NCBI GenBank assembly: GCA_039090855.1
Contig: CM076997.1
Location: 163,896,709-163,960,708 of the forward strand
Direction: 5' to 3'
Origin: Macrothele yani
Taxonomy: Eukaryota > Arthropoda > Arachnida > Araneae > Macrothelidae
DNA length: 64,000 bases
In this document: one piece after another, positions 22,720 to 33,142 of the stretch
Position numbering within the stretch: position 1 is the first letter of the stretch
How the letters are laid out: each line of letters starts with the position of its first letter
Notes under the pieces: model-generated
Seen by the model: the letters and a program-made list of their open reading frames with translations, nothing else
Told to the model about the DNA's origin: nothing
The model's database searches: none
Position numbers and translations under genes: made by a program

Positions 22720-22797
22720 TTAAGGCATCGAGTGAAAATTTCCTTCATTAAGGCATCGAGTGAAAATTTCCTTCATTAAGGCATCGAGTGAAAATTT
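22720..22797. repeat. 28-bp direct triplication at the broken end of RTE copy C
   Basis: AGGCATCGAGTGAAAATTT starts at 22723, 22751 and 22779, with CCTTCATTA between copies. The unit is part of the RTE sequence itself, so the triplication arose at the truncation point. Confidence 0.9.
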
Positions 22798-23680
22798 GGG
22801 CGAGTACTGTTTCGATTTCTCCACTTGCTTCTTGTATGATGTCTACAGTAATTCCATCTTCTCCTGGAGCTTTTCCCCGCTTCATGTTCCTGATTGCATG
22901 CGCAACTTCTGCTGGAAGGACTGGAGGAACTCTGGTACTGGTATCTTTCATGATGTCTGGAGTGCATGTATCATCCCTTTCATATAATTTGGAGTAGAAA
23001 TCTTTCACTCTTGTCAAAATTTCGCCTCTATTTCTTGTTACAGAACCATCTTCTTTTCTCAGTGCCATAATCTGTTTTCTTCCCTTACTGAGATGTCCCT
23101 TTGCTATCTTTAGGCTTTGGTTGTTTTCAATTGCTTTCCTCACTAGTTCACAGATGAATTTTCTTACGTCTTCAGTGATACTTTTTCGTACTGTCTTGCA
23201 TAGCTCTATATATTCCACTTTGGAAGTCACATCTTCTTTAGTTGTCCTCATCTCTCTTCTTTTTTACATCAACATTTTCGTTTTTCCTGATAATTTGTTT
23301 ACATGCAACTTGTTCTTAGACCCAGCTAATTTTGTTGCTGTTTCCATAAGAGTTTTGTTTACTTTTCTGTTAACTTCAGAAATATCCACTTCTTCCGATG
23401 TTAGGCCTTCTAAAGCAGAGAATCTGTTCTTCAGTTCCAACTTGAAAGTATTATGGTGTTTTTTAAGGTTGGTTATGTCAATACATTTTGTTTGTCTCAT
23501 GAGCTTGCCACGTTCCAGTTTAGTGTTGAGGTGCATCTTACATCTCACCAATCTATGGTCACTACCTGTGTTGAAATTGTTTAGCACACTGCAGTCTTCT
23601 ATGACGAATTTTTTGTTACACATAATAAAATCAATTTCACTTGTCGTCCCATTTGGATGTCTCCATGTCCATTTCCTGTG
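22775..23680 (-). pseudogene. RTE copy C, part 1 (front of reverse transcriptase to end of endonuclease)
   Basis: Minus-strand frames at 23251-22748 and 23773-23264 match copy B from the GSDHRLV endonuclease end through GKAPGEDGITVDIIQEASG. Between them TTTTTTACATC breaks the frame near 23262. The element stops near 22775 inside the reverse transcriptase, before motif A. It continues upstream (in its own direction) at 26266 after the gag-only LINE insertion. Confidence 0.9.
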
Positions 23681-24561
23681 CCCCGTACGGGGATAACTGG
23701 TTTTCCAGTTATTTAGAGAGCGGCGCCCCCACTGCCCGAGCTGACCTTGTGACTGGTCAACATCTGATGTCATGCCACCGCTTGTTTTTTATTTTGGTGT
23801 TTGCAGGGACGGCTGTTCATCCAGCTGTTGGGGAGTTGCGGCCCCACGATCCCTAGCAGGTCTTGTGTCTTGCTTTTTCATTTTTATTTATTTTCTCCAC
23901 TGGCTAGTTGCCCGTGTTGTATACTCTAACTAATCGCTACCACGTTATGTACTAACACCCCGGTCTTGTGGTTTTGTTACCCTCCACCACTATCTGATTT
24001 ATATTAACCGCTCAGTTCGTAGGTTGCTGAGATTCCGTTTAGGTTCCCTGCCAGGATTTTTCTTCTTTGGATTTCTTTTTTTCCTTTTAGCTGGTTTGGG
24101 TGCTAGACCTACCGGCATGTTTGCCGCGTGCGGAGACCCGTGAGGCGGAAATGGGATGTCTGGCGGCTGAGGTCGCAGGAGACTGGTTAAGTGCCTTATG
24201 TGTACCAACACTCCTCTTCGACCCCGGCTTCGCTGTAAACGGGAGGCTAGAGACTAACCCACCTCTAATCAGAAGTCTTGTACCAAGTTGTATACAGGGC
24301 TTTAGCGGCTTTTTTGTCGTATGGCACGGCAGGGTGAGCCCGGGGGCTGTGGGATCATGCCAAAGGCATTGGCATGACGGTACCAGGAGGCCGAAGTGTC
24401 CGCCGAGTGCGTGTGATCACAGCCAACGGACTATATCTGCAACGTATAAGCTCCAGAACTGTGTCCAGCGTCATTTTCTCGGCTTGCGGACCTCCAGTTC
24501 TCCCTTGTAGGGCTCGGTGGTGGGTGGAGTTGTTTGCAGACGAATCTTCCTCCTTTTTTCC

Positions 24562-25980
24562 ATGGGTAAAAACAAAAAGAAAAACTCCAAATTTAAGTCA
24601 CCCGAGGAAATGATTGTTGACAACGACTCTCCTTCGTCTTCTCAACCTACCAAGTCTCATAACCGTAAACGGTCTTTAGACCTTGACCTGGACCAAGAAT
24701 GTGGTACCTCTTCTTCGGCAGCTGTACCAGTCGCTCCGAAGCGTCGTCTACCCTCGATTGCTGTGACTACGCATGCTACACAATTACTTGTGGAATCCAT
24801 CGATCCGAATGAAAGACTGTCCACCAGATCTCCATTTTTCATTTCTAAAGCTTTGGACGCTGCGGTTGGCCCCTTGAAGTCTGTGGGGAAGCTTCGCTCT
24901 GGGGACCTGCTTGTTCAAACTTGCAGTGTTTCTCAGAGTAACACTCTTCTGCTCCTCACTAGTCTTCAAGGCATTCCTGTCAAAGTGGCACCTCACCCGT
25001 TTCTTAACACCTCTCGGGGTGTTATTTCGGAGTTTGATCTCTTGCCATGCAGTGAGGAGGAATTGGTGACTGAACTTGCGGATCAGGGTGTTCTTGCTGC
25101 ACGTCGTATGATGTTCCGGCGTGATGGCTCTTTGATTAAATCTAAAAATGTAATCTTGACTTTTAACTCCCCGAAAGTTCCGACCGAAATCAAGGCTGGC
25201 TACTTGGTCTGTGGAGTTCGCCCGTACATTCCCAGTCCTCTGCGCTGTTTCAGGTGCCAGAGGTACGGGCATTCACAACGTTTCTGTAAGAGTTCCGCTC
25301 GTTGCGCAAATTGTGGCTCCAGTGACCATGACGGGGAAGGTTGCTATTCTGCGGCCTCCTGTGTTAACTGTGGTGAGGCCCATGCAGCTTACTCCCGCAC
25401 CTGTATGAAATGAAAGGACGAGATGGCGATCCAGCGCCTCAAGACCCTGGAAGGCCTCTCGTACCCTGCTGCCAAGTCCAAGTTGGGTATACCCACCACC
25501 CGACAGCGTACTTTTGCCGCAGTAGTTCAGTCTCCACCACAACCCGTGCAGCCCTTTGTTCCGCGCCCTGTAGCTCTCGTCGCCCTTGCCAAGCGATCTA
25601 CAGCTGACCAAGCGACACAGGTGTTTTTCCCCGAGCTCCAGATTTTTCGAATACCTGATTCTGGGCCTTCTCTTTTGCAGCTGACCGTCTCTTCCAGTTT
25701 CCAGCCGAAAGTCTGCACGTGCGGCAGACCCGGCCCACAATCCGCAAAGGTGTGCAGTGTCCATCCAACTGTCGCGGTCAGCCTGACCAACATTGCAACT
25801 GTCTCGGCCTCAACGAGGTCCCCACCCTCAACCAACATTCTAGAGGAACATAGGGGGGAGGAGAGTGACAGTTCGTCCCCAGCCTCAACCAACATTGCAG
25901 AGGAACATGGGGGGAGGAGAGTGACAGTTCGTCCCCGCCCTCTGCCAGCATTGCAGAGGAGTGTGGGGGGAGGAGAGTGA
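24562..25980 (+). pseudogene. LINE ORF1 (gag-like, three CCHC knuckles) with one in-frame stop
   Basis: The likely start is the ATG at 24562 in a good CCATGG context. A basic, Ser-rich N-terminus (KNKKKNSKFK) precedes an RRM-like middle ending in GYLVCGVRPYIPSPLRC. Three zinc knuckles follow at about 25243-25407: CX2CX4HX4C (CFRCQRYGH), CX2CX4HX4C (CANCGSSDH) and CX2CX3HX6C (CVNCGEAH). A TGA at 25411-25413 interrupts the frame straight after the third knuckle, where related proteins usually have Trp. The same frame then stays open to 25980 with a Pro/Ser-rich tail. Such proteins bind element RNA. I infer a Jockey/I-like origin. Confidence 0.85.
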
Positions 25981-26003
25981 CGGTTCGTCCCCCTCCTGGT
26001 GAC
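25829..26003. repeat. 58-bp tandem repeat, three units, at the gag 3' end
   Basis: Three units carry CCAACATT-AGAGGAACAT, GGGGGGAGGAGAGTGACAG and TTCGTCCCC. They lie at the end of the ORF1 frame and beyond its stop. The third unit has GTGTGGGG in place of CATGGGG. Confidence 0.85.
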
Positions 26004-26265
26004 TCGTCCTTTGTGTAGTTGTGTTGAACAAATAATAATAATTATAATAGTTAATTGATAACTTTTTATATGAACCCATTTAACTAACATGTCTTCACAG
26101 CTTTCATCATCCTCTTTTCCAACTTTTGCCAAGCCTGTCTGCTCTTCATCATTTTCCACGCTTTTAAAAATCTGTAGCTAATAGTTCTTGGTCTGGCGCT
26201 CTTTGGCCAAACCTGGCCCTTGCGCCAATAAAATCAACCAACCAACCAACCAACCATTTTCTGTG

Positions 26266-27195
26266 TGGCTTTTTCTTGAAGAAGGAGTTCAAGATGAAAA
26301 ACTCTTCTGCCTCTGCAAACTCAACGAGAGTATTTCCACGCTGGTTTCTGTTGCCGTAACCGAATTTACCTACTTAAGTTTCATTCTGTTGCCGTTGCCC
26401 TATTTTTGCATTGATATCTCCCATAATTATTTTCAAGTGCTGCTTACCTTTATTATTTAGATGACAAATTTCCTCATAAAATTCTTCAATTTCTTCTTCA
26501 GGATGACTAGTGGTGGGTGCATAAGTTTGAATAATCTGAGCCTGGTATCTTTTCGAGAGTTGGATAACAAGCCGTGCAGCTCTGTCAGAGGAACTTTCAA
26601 CTTCTACAACTTTATCCTTCAGTTTCTTGTTTATTATAAATCCAACACCACTAGTTCTGCCAGTATCTGTCCCACGATAGTAGAAGAGATGTCTACTTTT
26701 CAGTTCAATGAGATCTTCTCCTTTTCTCCTTACCTCACTTAGCCCGACGATGACCCACTTGATCCTTTGTAGTTCGTCTTCCAGTTCAAAAAGCCTTGAA
26801 TCAGAAGATAGGGAGCGTCCGTTGTACGTAGCCAAGGTCAGCATCAGATGGCAGCCTAGTCCGGTCCTCCGGGGATTCTTAGCACCCTCTGCCTTCATGT
26901 CGCACTGGCCGCTGCCTTGGTCAGGTACATTCCAGCTGCCGGAGACTGAGGGCCAATATTTAAGGTGTGGAGTCATTTTGGAGGGATTTGGCCATAACTC
27001 ATCACGCTGGCCAAGCGGGTTGGTGAGTGTGGGATAGCATTTCCTCTAATCCCGATGGTATAGTTATACCGCTATTGGCGGTCGACAGAGCCCCTTTAGT
27101 GGGAACAGGATGTACTACGAGAAGGCGGGGTTGACATTTGTCAAGGAGAGGCTGTAATGTTACGCATCACCTGACCTTGCATCCTTACATTTATG
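26266..27195 (-). pseudogene. RTE copy C, part 2 (endonuclease and 5' leader)
   Basis: The minus-strand frame 26976-26374 encodes the APE-type endonuclease with LATYNGRSL, GLSEVRRKGE and MGDINAKIG (the usual GDFNAKIG with Phe changed to Ile). A 5' leader nearly identical to copy A follows to about 27195 and meets a (TA)n tract. This is the 5' half of the copy interrupted by the gag-only LINE. Confidence 0.9.
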
Positions 27196-27202
27196 TTTAT
27201 AT

Positions 27203-27206
<4 letters not shown>

Positions 27207-27258
<52 letters not shown>
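27207..27258. repeat. (TA)n microsatellite
   Basis: About 25 TA units lie between RTE copy C (minus) and copy D (plus), the same arrangement as at 20246. Confidence 0.95.
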
Positions 27259-27262
<4 letters not shown>

Positions 27263-27267
27263 TGCAC

Positions 27268-27812
27268 AATTACACATTGATGAAGAAATTAATCGGCGTA
27301 CAAAACTTGCCTGGAGAGCTTTTGGAAGAAACAGCATAATTTTCAAGAGCAATATGCCATTATGTCTTAAAAGAAAAGTGTTTGATCAATGCATCCTTCC
27401 AGTGCTTACGTATGGTGCAGAGACGTGGACTTTAACTAAAAGAGACATACAAAGGCTGCAGACAACTCAAAGTAGCATGGAGAGGTGCATGCTTGGTGTA
27501 ACCAGGAGAGATAAGAAGACGAACTCGTGGATCCGAAAAATGACAAGAGTGGAAGACATCATGATCAGAGTTAAATCCCTGAAATGGCAATGGGCTGGAC
27601 ATACTGCCAGAAGGACAGATCATCGATGGACAGCCGAAATTTTAGATTGGATTCCAAGGGACAGGAAAAGACCCAGAAGAAGACCACATGGGAGATGGGT
27701 TGATGAAATTCGAAAGTATGCAGGGGTGACATGGAGGAGACTGGCACAAGACAGACCGCTGTGGAGGAAACTTGGGGAGACCTTCGTCCAGCAGTGGATT
27801 GATAATGGTTGA
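27268..27812 (+). pseudogene. RTE copy D, 3' fragment
   Basis: The frame begins mid-protein at HIDEEINRRTKLAW and runs without a stop to the normal C-terminus FVQQWIDNG, followed by GAT triplets. It is about 97% similar by eye to copy B over the same stretch. With copy C it may form a single 5'-inverted insertion. The frame's N-terminal Tyr/Ile run is only translated microsatellite. Confidence 0.9.
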
Positions 27813-27849
27813 CAATGATGATGATGATGACGATATATATACAAGTATA

Positions 27850-28261
27850 TAGCACAAGGGCTGTTTTTTTTAGAATTCTGCCATTGCCCTTTCAGAAAGG
27901 TTACGAAGGGTTGGTGTTCCCCTGATGAAGACAACATTCTTCTTGGTTTGAATTGTGGGCTTTATGTTTATGTCTTGGTTCGTACTATTGTACTTTTTCT
28001 TCTTTGTGGATCTCAGTTAGGCATTCTGAAACTTTGACTTGGTGTTTGCATTCGCGTTTTTAGAAAAAATTGTCAGGCCAAGGTATATTTTATTGATATG
28101 CTTACCAGTTTAGAGTTTTTATTTGTAATTAGTTATATATATATATATATATATTAAAACATTAAATAAAGAAACTATATACACTCAACACACAAGAAAA
28201 TTACATCAAGAGTTGCAAAGAAATATGACCACACGCACAGACGCGCAAATGCAGCAGGCTG
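27850..28261. other. unassigned spacer
   Basis: No gene was seen. A short (TA)n run lies at 28133-28154, just outside the Penelope-like element. Confidence 0.45.
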
Positions 28262-30862
28262 AACCATTCACTTACCCCATCAAATGAAACGTAAAAGCAG
28301 AAAGAAATAATACACCCAAAAGAAGTATCAAAAGTAAATAATGAACCAAAGAAAAGTATCAAAAATATCAAAACACATTTTGAAAATGTAGCTGTCATCA
28401 TCAGGCAGACCCCAGCTAAATATATGGCCTTTCAAAACAACAGCAAAGAGAGAGAAAGTCAATACCTGCTGTGTGGGTCCCTCATGCCATAAACGGAAAC
28501 ACCGATAGGCCTAGACAAAACCAAATAAAAATAAAAACCAACAATCCGGAGACAAACCATCAGACAACTTAACAGCCTGTGACAGAAATCCAAATGACCA
28601 ACCATGTGACAATTGTGCAGTGGATGAGTGACGCATGGCGTCGCGGTTGCAGTGAGTTATATTGCAATATTAAATGACGAGAAAAATTATAGATAGATAG
28701 ATGTCAACTCAGTCTTCAGTCACAAGAGGCCCATCGAGTAGCACTTAAAGAACTAACCATTTAAAATTCTGGGACCATGGTTAGTACAAGTAAATATGTT
28801 TGGGGATATGTTTTATGCTTTATAAACGTTCTTAGCTTTTGAATAATGCAATAACTGTAAAAATATTTTTTTAACATATTGAAACGGGTATTCATTTTCC
28901 TTCAAAATATTCCACAACTGTATGAGTTCCTTAGTTAATACATCCACTTTATCGCAAATCTCAAACAGCCTATGGATCCTAGATATGACAAGATTTCTGG
29001 AAATTGACTTCGATACACCAGAATGCCAATTTGTGTGACAATTTATATGAAACATATAGTTTCTTCTCTTATCAAATGAAGTAGTGATATACCCATCCAT
29101 GGAGTTACGTATCCTCAAGTCCAAAAAGTTAATTTGAATGTAGGTGACATAAGTTATTTCCAATGATAACCAAGGAGGTTATATACTTCTAGCAGATATA
29201 TGAAAGGTTTTCCAATTGAAGACAGTGACGTCGTCAATGTAGCATAGCACAACACCTGTAAAGTGTTTATTTTCCGTGACATACTACTTTTCATAATAGT
29301 GCAAATATAGGTTTGCAAGCACACTGGAATACTTAGATCCTATAGGTATTCCGTTAATTTGCTGGTATATGTGACCACCAACTCTGAGATAGCTATTATC
29401 GAGGCATAGGTTCACCATGTATCTACAATTCGCATGCGACGTATCTAATTTGTCTTCGTATTTCTCATATAACCAGTCACACACCCTATGCAAATCTTGT
29501 AGGTCTATATTAGTAAACATATTTTTGAAATCGTAGGTTGCAATGTGTGTGTGCTGTTCTTTTATGATAGAATTCACAATATCCAGGACCGGTTCACCAT
29601 CCCCTATAAGCCAAGCATTTTGTATCTGATTAAAAATGGTTTTTAATTTACACTCAAAGGTGGCACCAGCTTGCGTACAATAGCAATCTTTAGCTGGTGT
29701 TATAAATCTGAAAGAGGTTAGTGATTTATGGAATTTTGGGATTGAATACATTATTGGAAACTTTAAATTCAAGTTTTTAATTTTTAGTTTTTTATATTGT
29801 ACAATAATTTTTTTGTTGATGACATTATTGTCCAAGTGAATGCGAGTGAAAGTTATAGTACCATTTAATTCCTTAGTTAAAAAACCGCAGTAGAATATCT
29901 TAACAAAACCAAGATTATTTTTTGCCTTATCAAAAGGCAAGATAACAAAAATACCACGCAGACTCCGTATATAACTACGGAGACTAGTGTATTTATATTT
30001 CCTTTGTTTAGGAAAGCTGAATATGAATTATTTACGAATATTCATATAGACATTGTTTATCCACTCTAGAAATGACTCATATGGTATATGAAATCTGGAA
30101 GAAGAAATATTACCAAAGTTTACCAAATCCTTAAGAATACCACTCATAAGTTCCTTATAATTTAGTTTCCTGGGCACTCTATAGTTGGCACCTTTTTTGA
30201 TGACTGGTTTTAAAATATCGTTGATAATAATATCTATATTTTCTGTTAATATATGTCCACAATGTGTATCGACCAAGTCGCGCATTTTAGCATTATTACA
30301 AAAACATGGTAGCGTACTGCCATCACCATTACCACATCCATAGTTAGCAATCTCTCTGTAATTATAAAGTTGTTGTCCAATAGTTGGTTCATATTTATAG
30401 CTAACTGTCACGTTCTAGTCATTTAGAAGGAAACAAATGTAATGTTCACGTAATATTTTCTTAAAGCATAAATTATCAAATAATTTTTCTCTGAAGTGTA
30501 TAACACAGTACACTCTTTTATAATCCTGCGCAGCCGCCATTTGACTATGCATTCGGAATCGTAAGAGATTGGAGATAAGATGTTGCACATGGTTATTTTG
30601 ATATTTGTACTGTGCATGTATTTTGACTAAAGCCTTTATTTTCCTACCCCTCAATCCAAATATTGCGCATCTACAAATGGCCATATATTTTGAAAGGCCA
30701 TATATTTAACAGGGGTCTTCCTGGTAATGACAGCTAAATTTTCGAAACGTTTTTTGATATTTTTGATATCTTTCTTCGGTTTATTATTTACTTTTGATAC
30801 TTCTTTTGAGTTTATTACTTCTTTCTGCTTTTAAATTTCATTTGATGGGGTTAGTGAATTGA
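28262..30862 (-). mobile_element. Penelope-like retroelement with inverted terminal repeats
   Basis: Two inverted copies of about 175 bases bound the element, at 28262-28437 and 30688-30862. They share CCATATATTTA, GACAGCTA-ATTTTC, TTTTGATATTTTTGATA, ATTATTTACTTTTGATACTT and CATTTGATGGGGT. Between them lies a minus-strand reverse transcriptase relic. Penelope-like elements are known for LTR-like repeats in unusual arrangements, including inverted ones. No GIY-YIG endonuclease is visible at either end. No clear target duplication was found. Confidence 0.8.
28813..30684 (-). pseudogene. Penelope-like reverse transcriptase, frameshifted
   Basis: Read right to left, 30411-30028 has a Cys-containing block (LPCFCNNAKMRDLVDTHCGH), then KKGANYRVPRKLN. 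29940-29284 carries MYSIPKFHK, YDFKNMFTNIDL (motif A Asp) and GIPIGSKYSSVLANLYLHYY (motif B). The CYIDDV catalytic box lies out of frame near 29228-29250. 29163-28813 has NFLDLRI and the thumb. The CXC plus HGHI-type N-terminus followed by KGANYR resembles the Naiad-type branch, which places GIY-YIG at the N-terminus when present. That domain is not seen here. Frameshifts and stops at 30412-30420, 30020 and 29200 disable it. Confidence 0.8.
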
Positions 30863-30902
30863 ATAGTTTTGGAATTATGTTTTTAATATATTTTGTATGT
30901 AT

Positions 30903-32168
30903 ATACACTGCTGGCCACCCAAAATGCAACACCAAGAAGGAAGCATCCGATTGGCCTGAAATTCGCAGCATGCGTCGATCGCGAGAGGACATGCAAACAA
31001 TTAGCATTGCAGGGCATATGCAAATCATGTGGGCCGGCACGCCACCGAGTAGCACCATAAGAAGGGTGCACAGAAGGCGGGGTTTGAGTAGTGGAAATGT
31101 GTTGTGCTGCCGGACCTGTGCGTGGGAAACTTCCTGATGCCTCGTCGCAGAATACGGCAGTCATTCCCGCACGTTTCGAAATTCGACAGAGGACGAATAG
31201 TGGCTAATCGCGACAACAGTTTATCGTACCGAGACATCGGCGCCCGTGTGGGACGACATCCAGCCACAGTGAGGCGAGTATGGATTCGATGGGTGCAGGA
31301 AGGACGGACTGACCGACGGGAGCGATTGCCGCGGCCGCGGCACACCACCGAACGAGCGGACCGGCATGTTCTGCGGCGGGTATTGACGGCTTGCACCGCC
31401 ACATAACTAACGTTAGCGCAGGAATTAGGGTGTTTTGCGCAACAACCTGTGTCATCACGTACCGTTTGACGTCGTCTACAGGAGTGGGGACTTGTCGCAC
31501 GGCGCCCATTGCTCCGATTAGCATTTACGTTACACCACCGGCGAGTGCGGCGGCAGTGGGCCGTTAAACGCCGCGGCTGGACTACGGAATGTCACGACAT
31601 TGTCTTCTCCGACGAAACCCGCTTCTGTCTGCAACACTACGATGGTCGGATCCGCGTGTAGCGGCACCGCGGCGAGAGACTGTATGACGCCTGCATTATG
31701 CATCACCATGCCGGTCCGTTGCCTGGCGTTACGATTTGGGGTGCAAATTGATATGGCAACCGCGCCCCTCTGGTACGCATCGCCGTTACACCCAACAGCC
31801 ACAACTACATAGCCGATATTTTGGAGCCTCAAGTCCTCCCTTACCTGCAGGACCTGCCAGCGTCCATGTTTCAACAGGACAATGCGCGCCCGCACGTGGC
31901 ACGCATCGTGCAAGAATTCTTCACAGCCCACCAGGTGTCACTGCTGCCATGGCCCTCCTGTTCTCCCGATATGTCGCCCATCGAACATGTCTGGTCACTT
32001 ATCGGCAACCGAGTGGCCCGGCAAGATTCACCCGCGGCTACGCCTAATGAACTGTGGCAACGTGTGGAAGCAGCCTGGACCGACATACCCCAAGCCCACA
32101 TCCAAAGCCTCTTTCGTTCGATGCCACGGCGTGTAGCGGCCGTTATTGCCAGCCATGGGGGCCACACG
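30903..32168 (+). mobile_element. Tc1-like element 'a', 3' end lost
   Basis: The left end after TA reads CACTGCTGGCCACCCAAAAT then GCAACACCAAGAAGG, a typical Tc1 inverted-repeat start that resembles the right end of the relic at 46889. The coding region runs to 32168, where the sequence changes to (TA)n and the 3' end of RTE copy E. The right inverted repeat is therefore missing, apparently replaced at the RTE insertion. Confidence 0.85.
31137..32168 (+). pseudogene. Tc1-like transposase (DD34E), four in-frame stops, no frameshift
   Basis: From the ATG at 31137 one frame runs the whole length. The paired helix-turn-helix region is FDRGRIVANRDNSLSYRDIG and TVRRVWIRW. The first catalytic Asp is in VFSDETRF (about 31603), the second in QQDNARPH (about 31875), and the Glu in SPIEHVW (about 31978). 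I count 34 residues between the last two. Stops occur at 31404 (TAA), 31467 (TGA), 31659 (TAG) and 31749 (TGA). The end SHGGHTNY runs into the microsatellite. Loss by point mutations alone suggests a fairly recent death. Confidence 0.9.

Positions 32169-32171
<3 letters not shown>

Positions 32172-32201
<30 letters not shown>
32172..32201. repeat. (TA)n at the 3' end of RTE copy E
   Basis: About 15 TA units join the Tc1 'a' coding end to the CAT-triplet tail of RTE copy E. Confidence 0.9.
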
Positions 32202-32204
<3 letters not shown>

Positions 32205-32993
32205 TCATCATTGTCAACCATTATCAATCCACTGCTGGACGAAGGTCTCCCCAAGTTTCCTCCACAACGGTCTGTCTTGTGCCAGTCTCCTCCATGTCAC
32301 CCCTGCATACTTTCGAATTTCATCCACCCATCTCCCATGTGGTCTTCTTCTGGGTCTTTTCCTGTCCCTTGGAATCCAATCTAAAATTTTGGCTGTCCAT
32401 CGATGATCTGTCCTTCTGGCAGTATGTCCAGCCAATTGCCATTTCAGGGATTTAACTCTGATCATGATGTCTTCCACTCTTGTCATTTTTCGGATCCACG
32501 AGTTCCTCTTCTTATCTCTCCTGGTAACACCAAGTATGCACCTCTCCATGCTGCTTTGAGTTGTCTGCAGCCTCTGTATGTCTCTTTTAGTTAAGGTCCA
32601 CGTCTCTGCACCATACGTAAGCACTGGAAGGATGCATTGATCAAACACTTTTCTTTTAAGACATAATGGCATATTGCTCTTGAAAATTATGCTGTTTCTT
32701 CCAAAAGCTCTCCAGGCAAGTTTTGTACGCCGATTAATGTCTTCATCAATGTGACCCTTACTTGATATCTGCTGTCCAAGATAAACGTACGTGTCTGTTA
32801 TCTCCAGCTTTTCTCCATCAATCGATAAATCTTCATTTCTTGTAAAAGCATTGAACATCACTTTTGTCTTCTGAAAGTTCATTTTTAATCCCACTTCTTT
32901 ACTCTTGTCAGCAAGTTCCTGGATCATACTCTGCAGCTCTGATGGGGTAGTTGCAAAAATGACTACGTCATCAGTAAAACGAAGGTGGGTTAG
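32199..32993 (-). pseudogene. RTE copy E, 3' fragment
   Basis: The minus-strand frame reads LTHLRFTDDVVIFATTP (FADD changed to FTDD) through YVYLGQQISS to the Arg-rich end and FVQQWIDNG. It is truncated at GGTGGGTTAGAT near 32993, next to another short TA run. The copy lacks the endonuclease and most of the reverse transcriptase. Confidence 0.9.
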
Positions 32994-33142
32994 ATAGATA
33001 TATATATTGACAAAAGTCACCGGACGCCCCTTCAAATTGAAGAGATCCGCTGCGTTGTTAAGATACGCAGTATAGCTGCAAACGGTATAAGAACAAGCCT
33101 GTAGCTGACCGCGATGATATCGCACTGTGAGGATGAGTGAAA

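Larger units (their letters stand above)
23681..26254 (+). mobile_element. gag-only LINE derivative inserted in RTE copy C
   Basis: The insertion begins CCCCGTACGGGGATAACTGG and ends GCGCCAATAAAATC plus CAAC/CCAA repeats. An 11-base target duplication flanks it: CATTTCCTGTG (23670-23680) and CATTTTCTGTG (26255-26265), with one mismatch. RTE sequence resumes precisely on both sides. Inside are a GC-rich 5' leader of about 880 bases, a gag-type ORF1 and a short 3' UTR, but no endonuclease or reverse transcriptase. It is therefore non-autonomous and needed enzymes in trans. Confidence 0.9.

Noticed and set aside
25423..25980. Separate gene after the gag stop
   Set aside because: It is in the same frame as ORF1 and continues it; the TGA is better read as a single mutation.
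28813..30411. Telomerase-like or bacterial reverse transcriptase
   Set aside because: PKFHK, the motif A and B wording and the flanking inverted repeats fit Penelope-like elements better.
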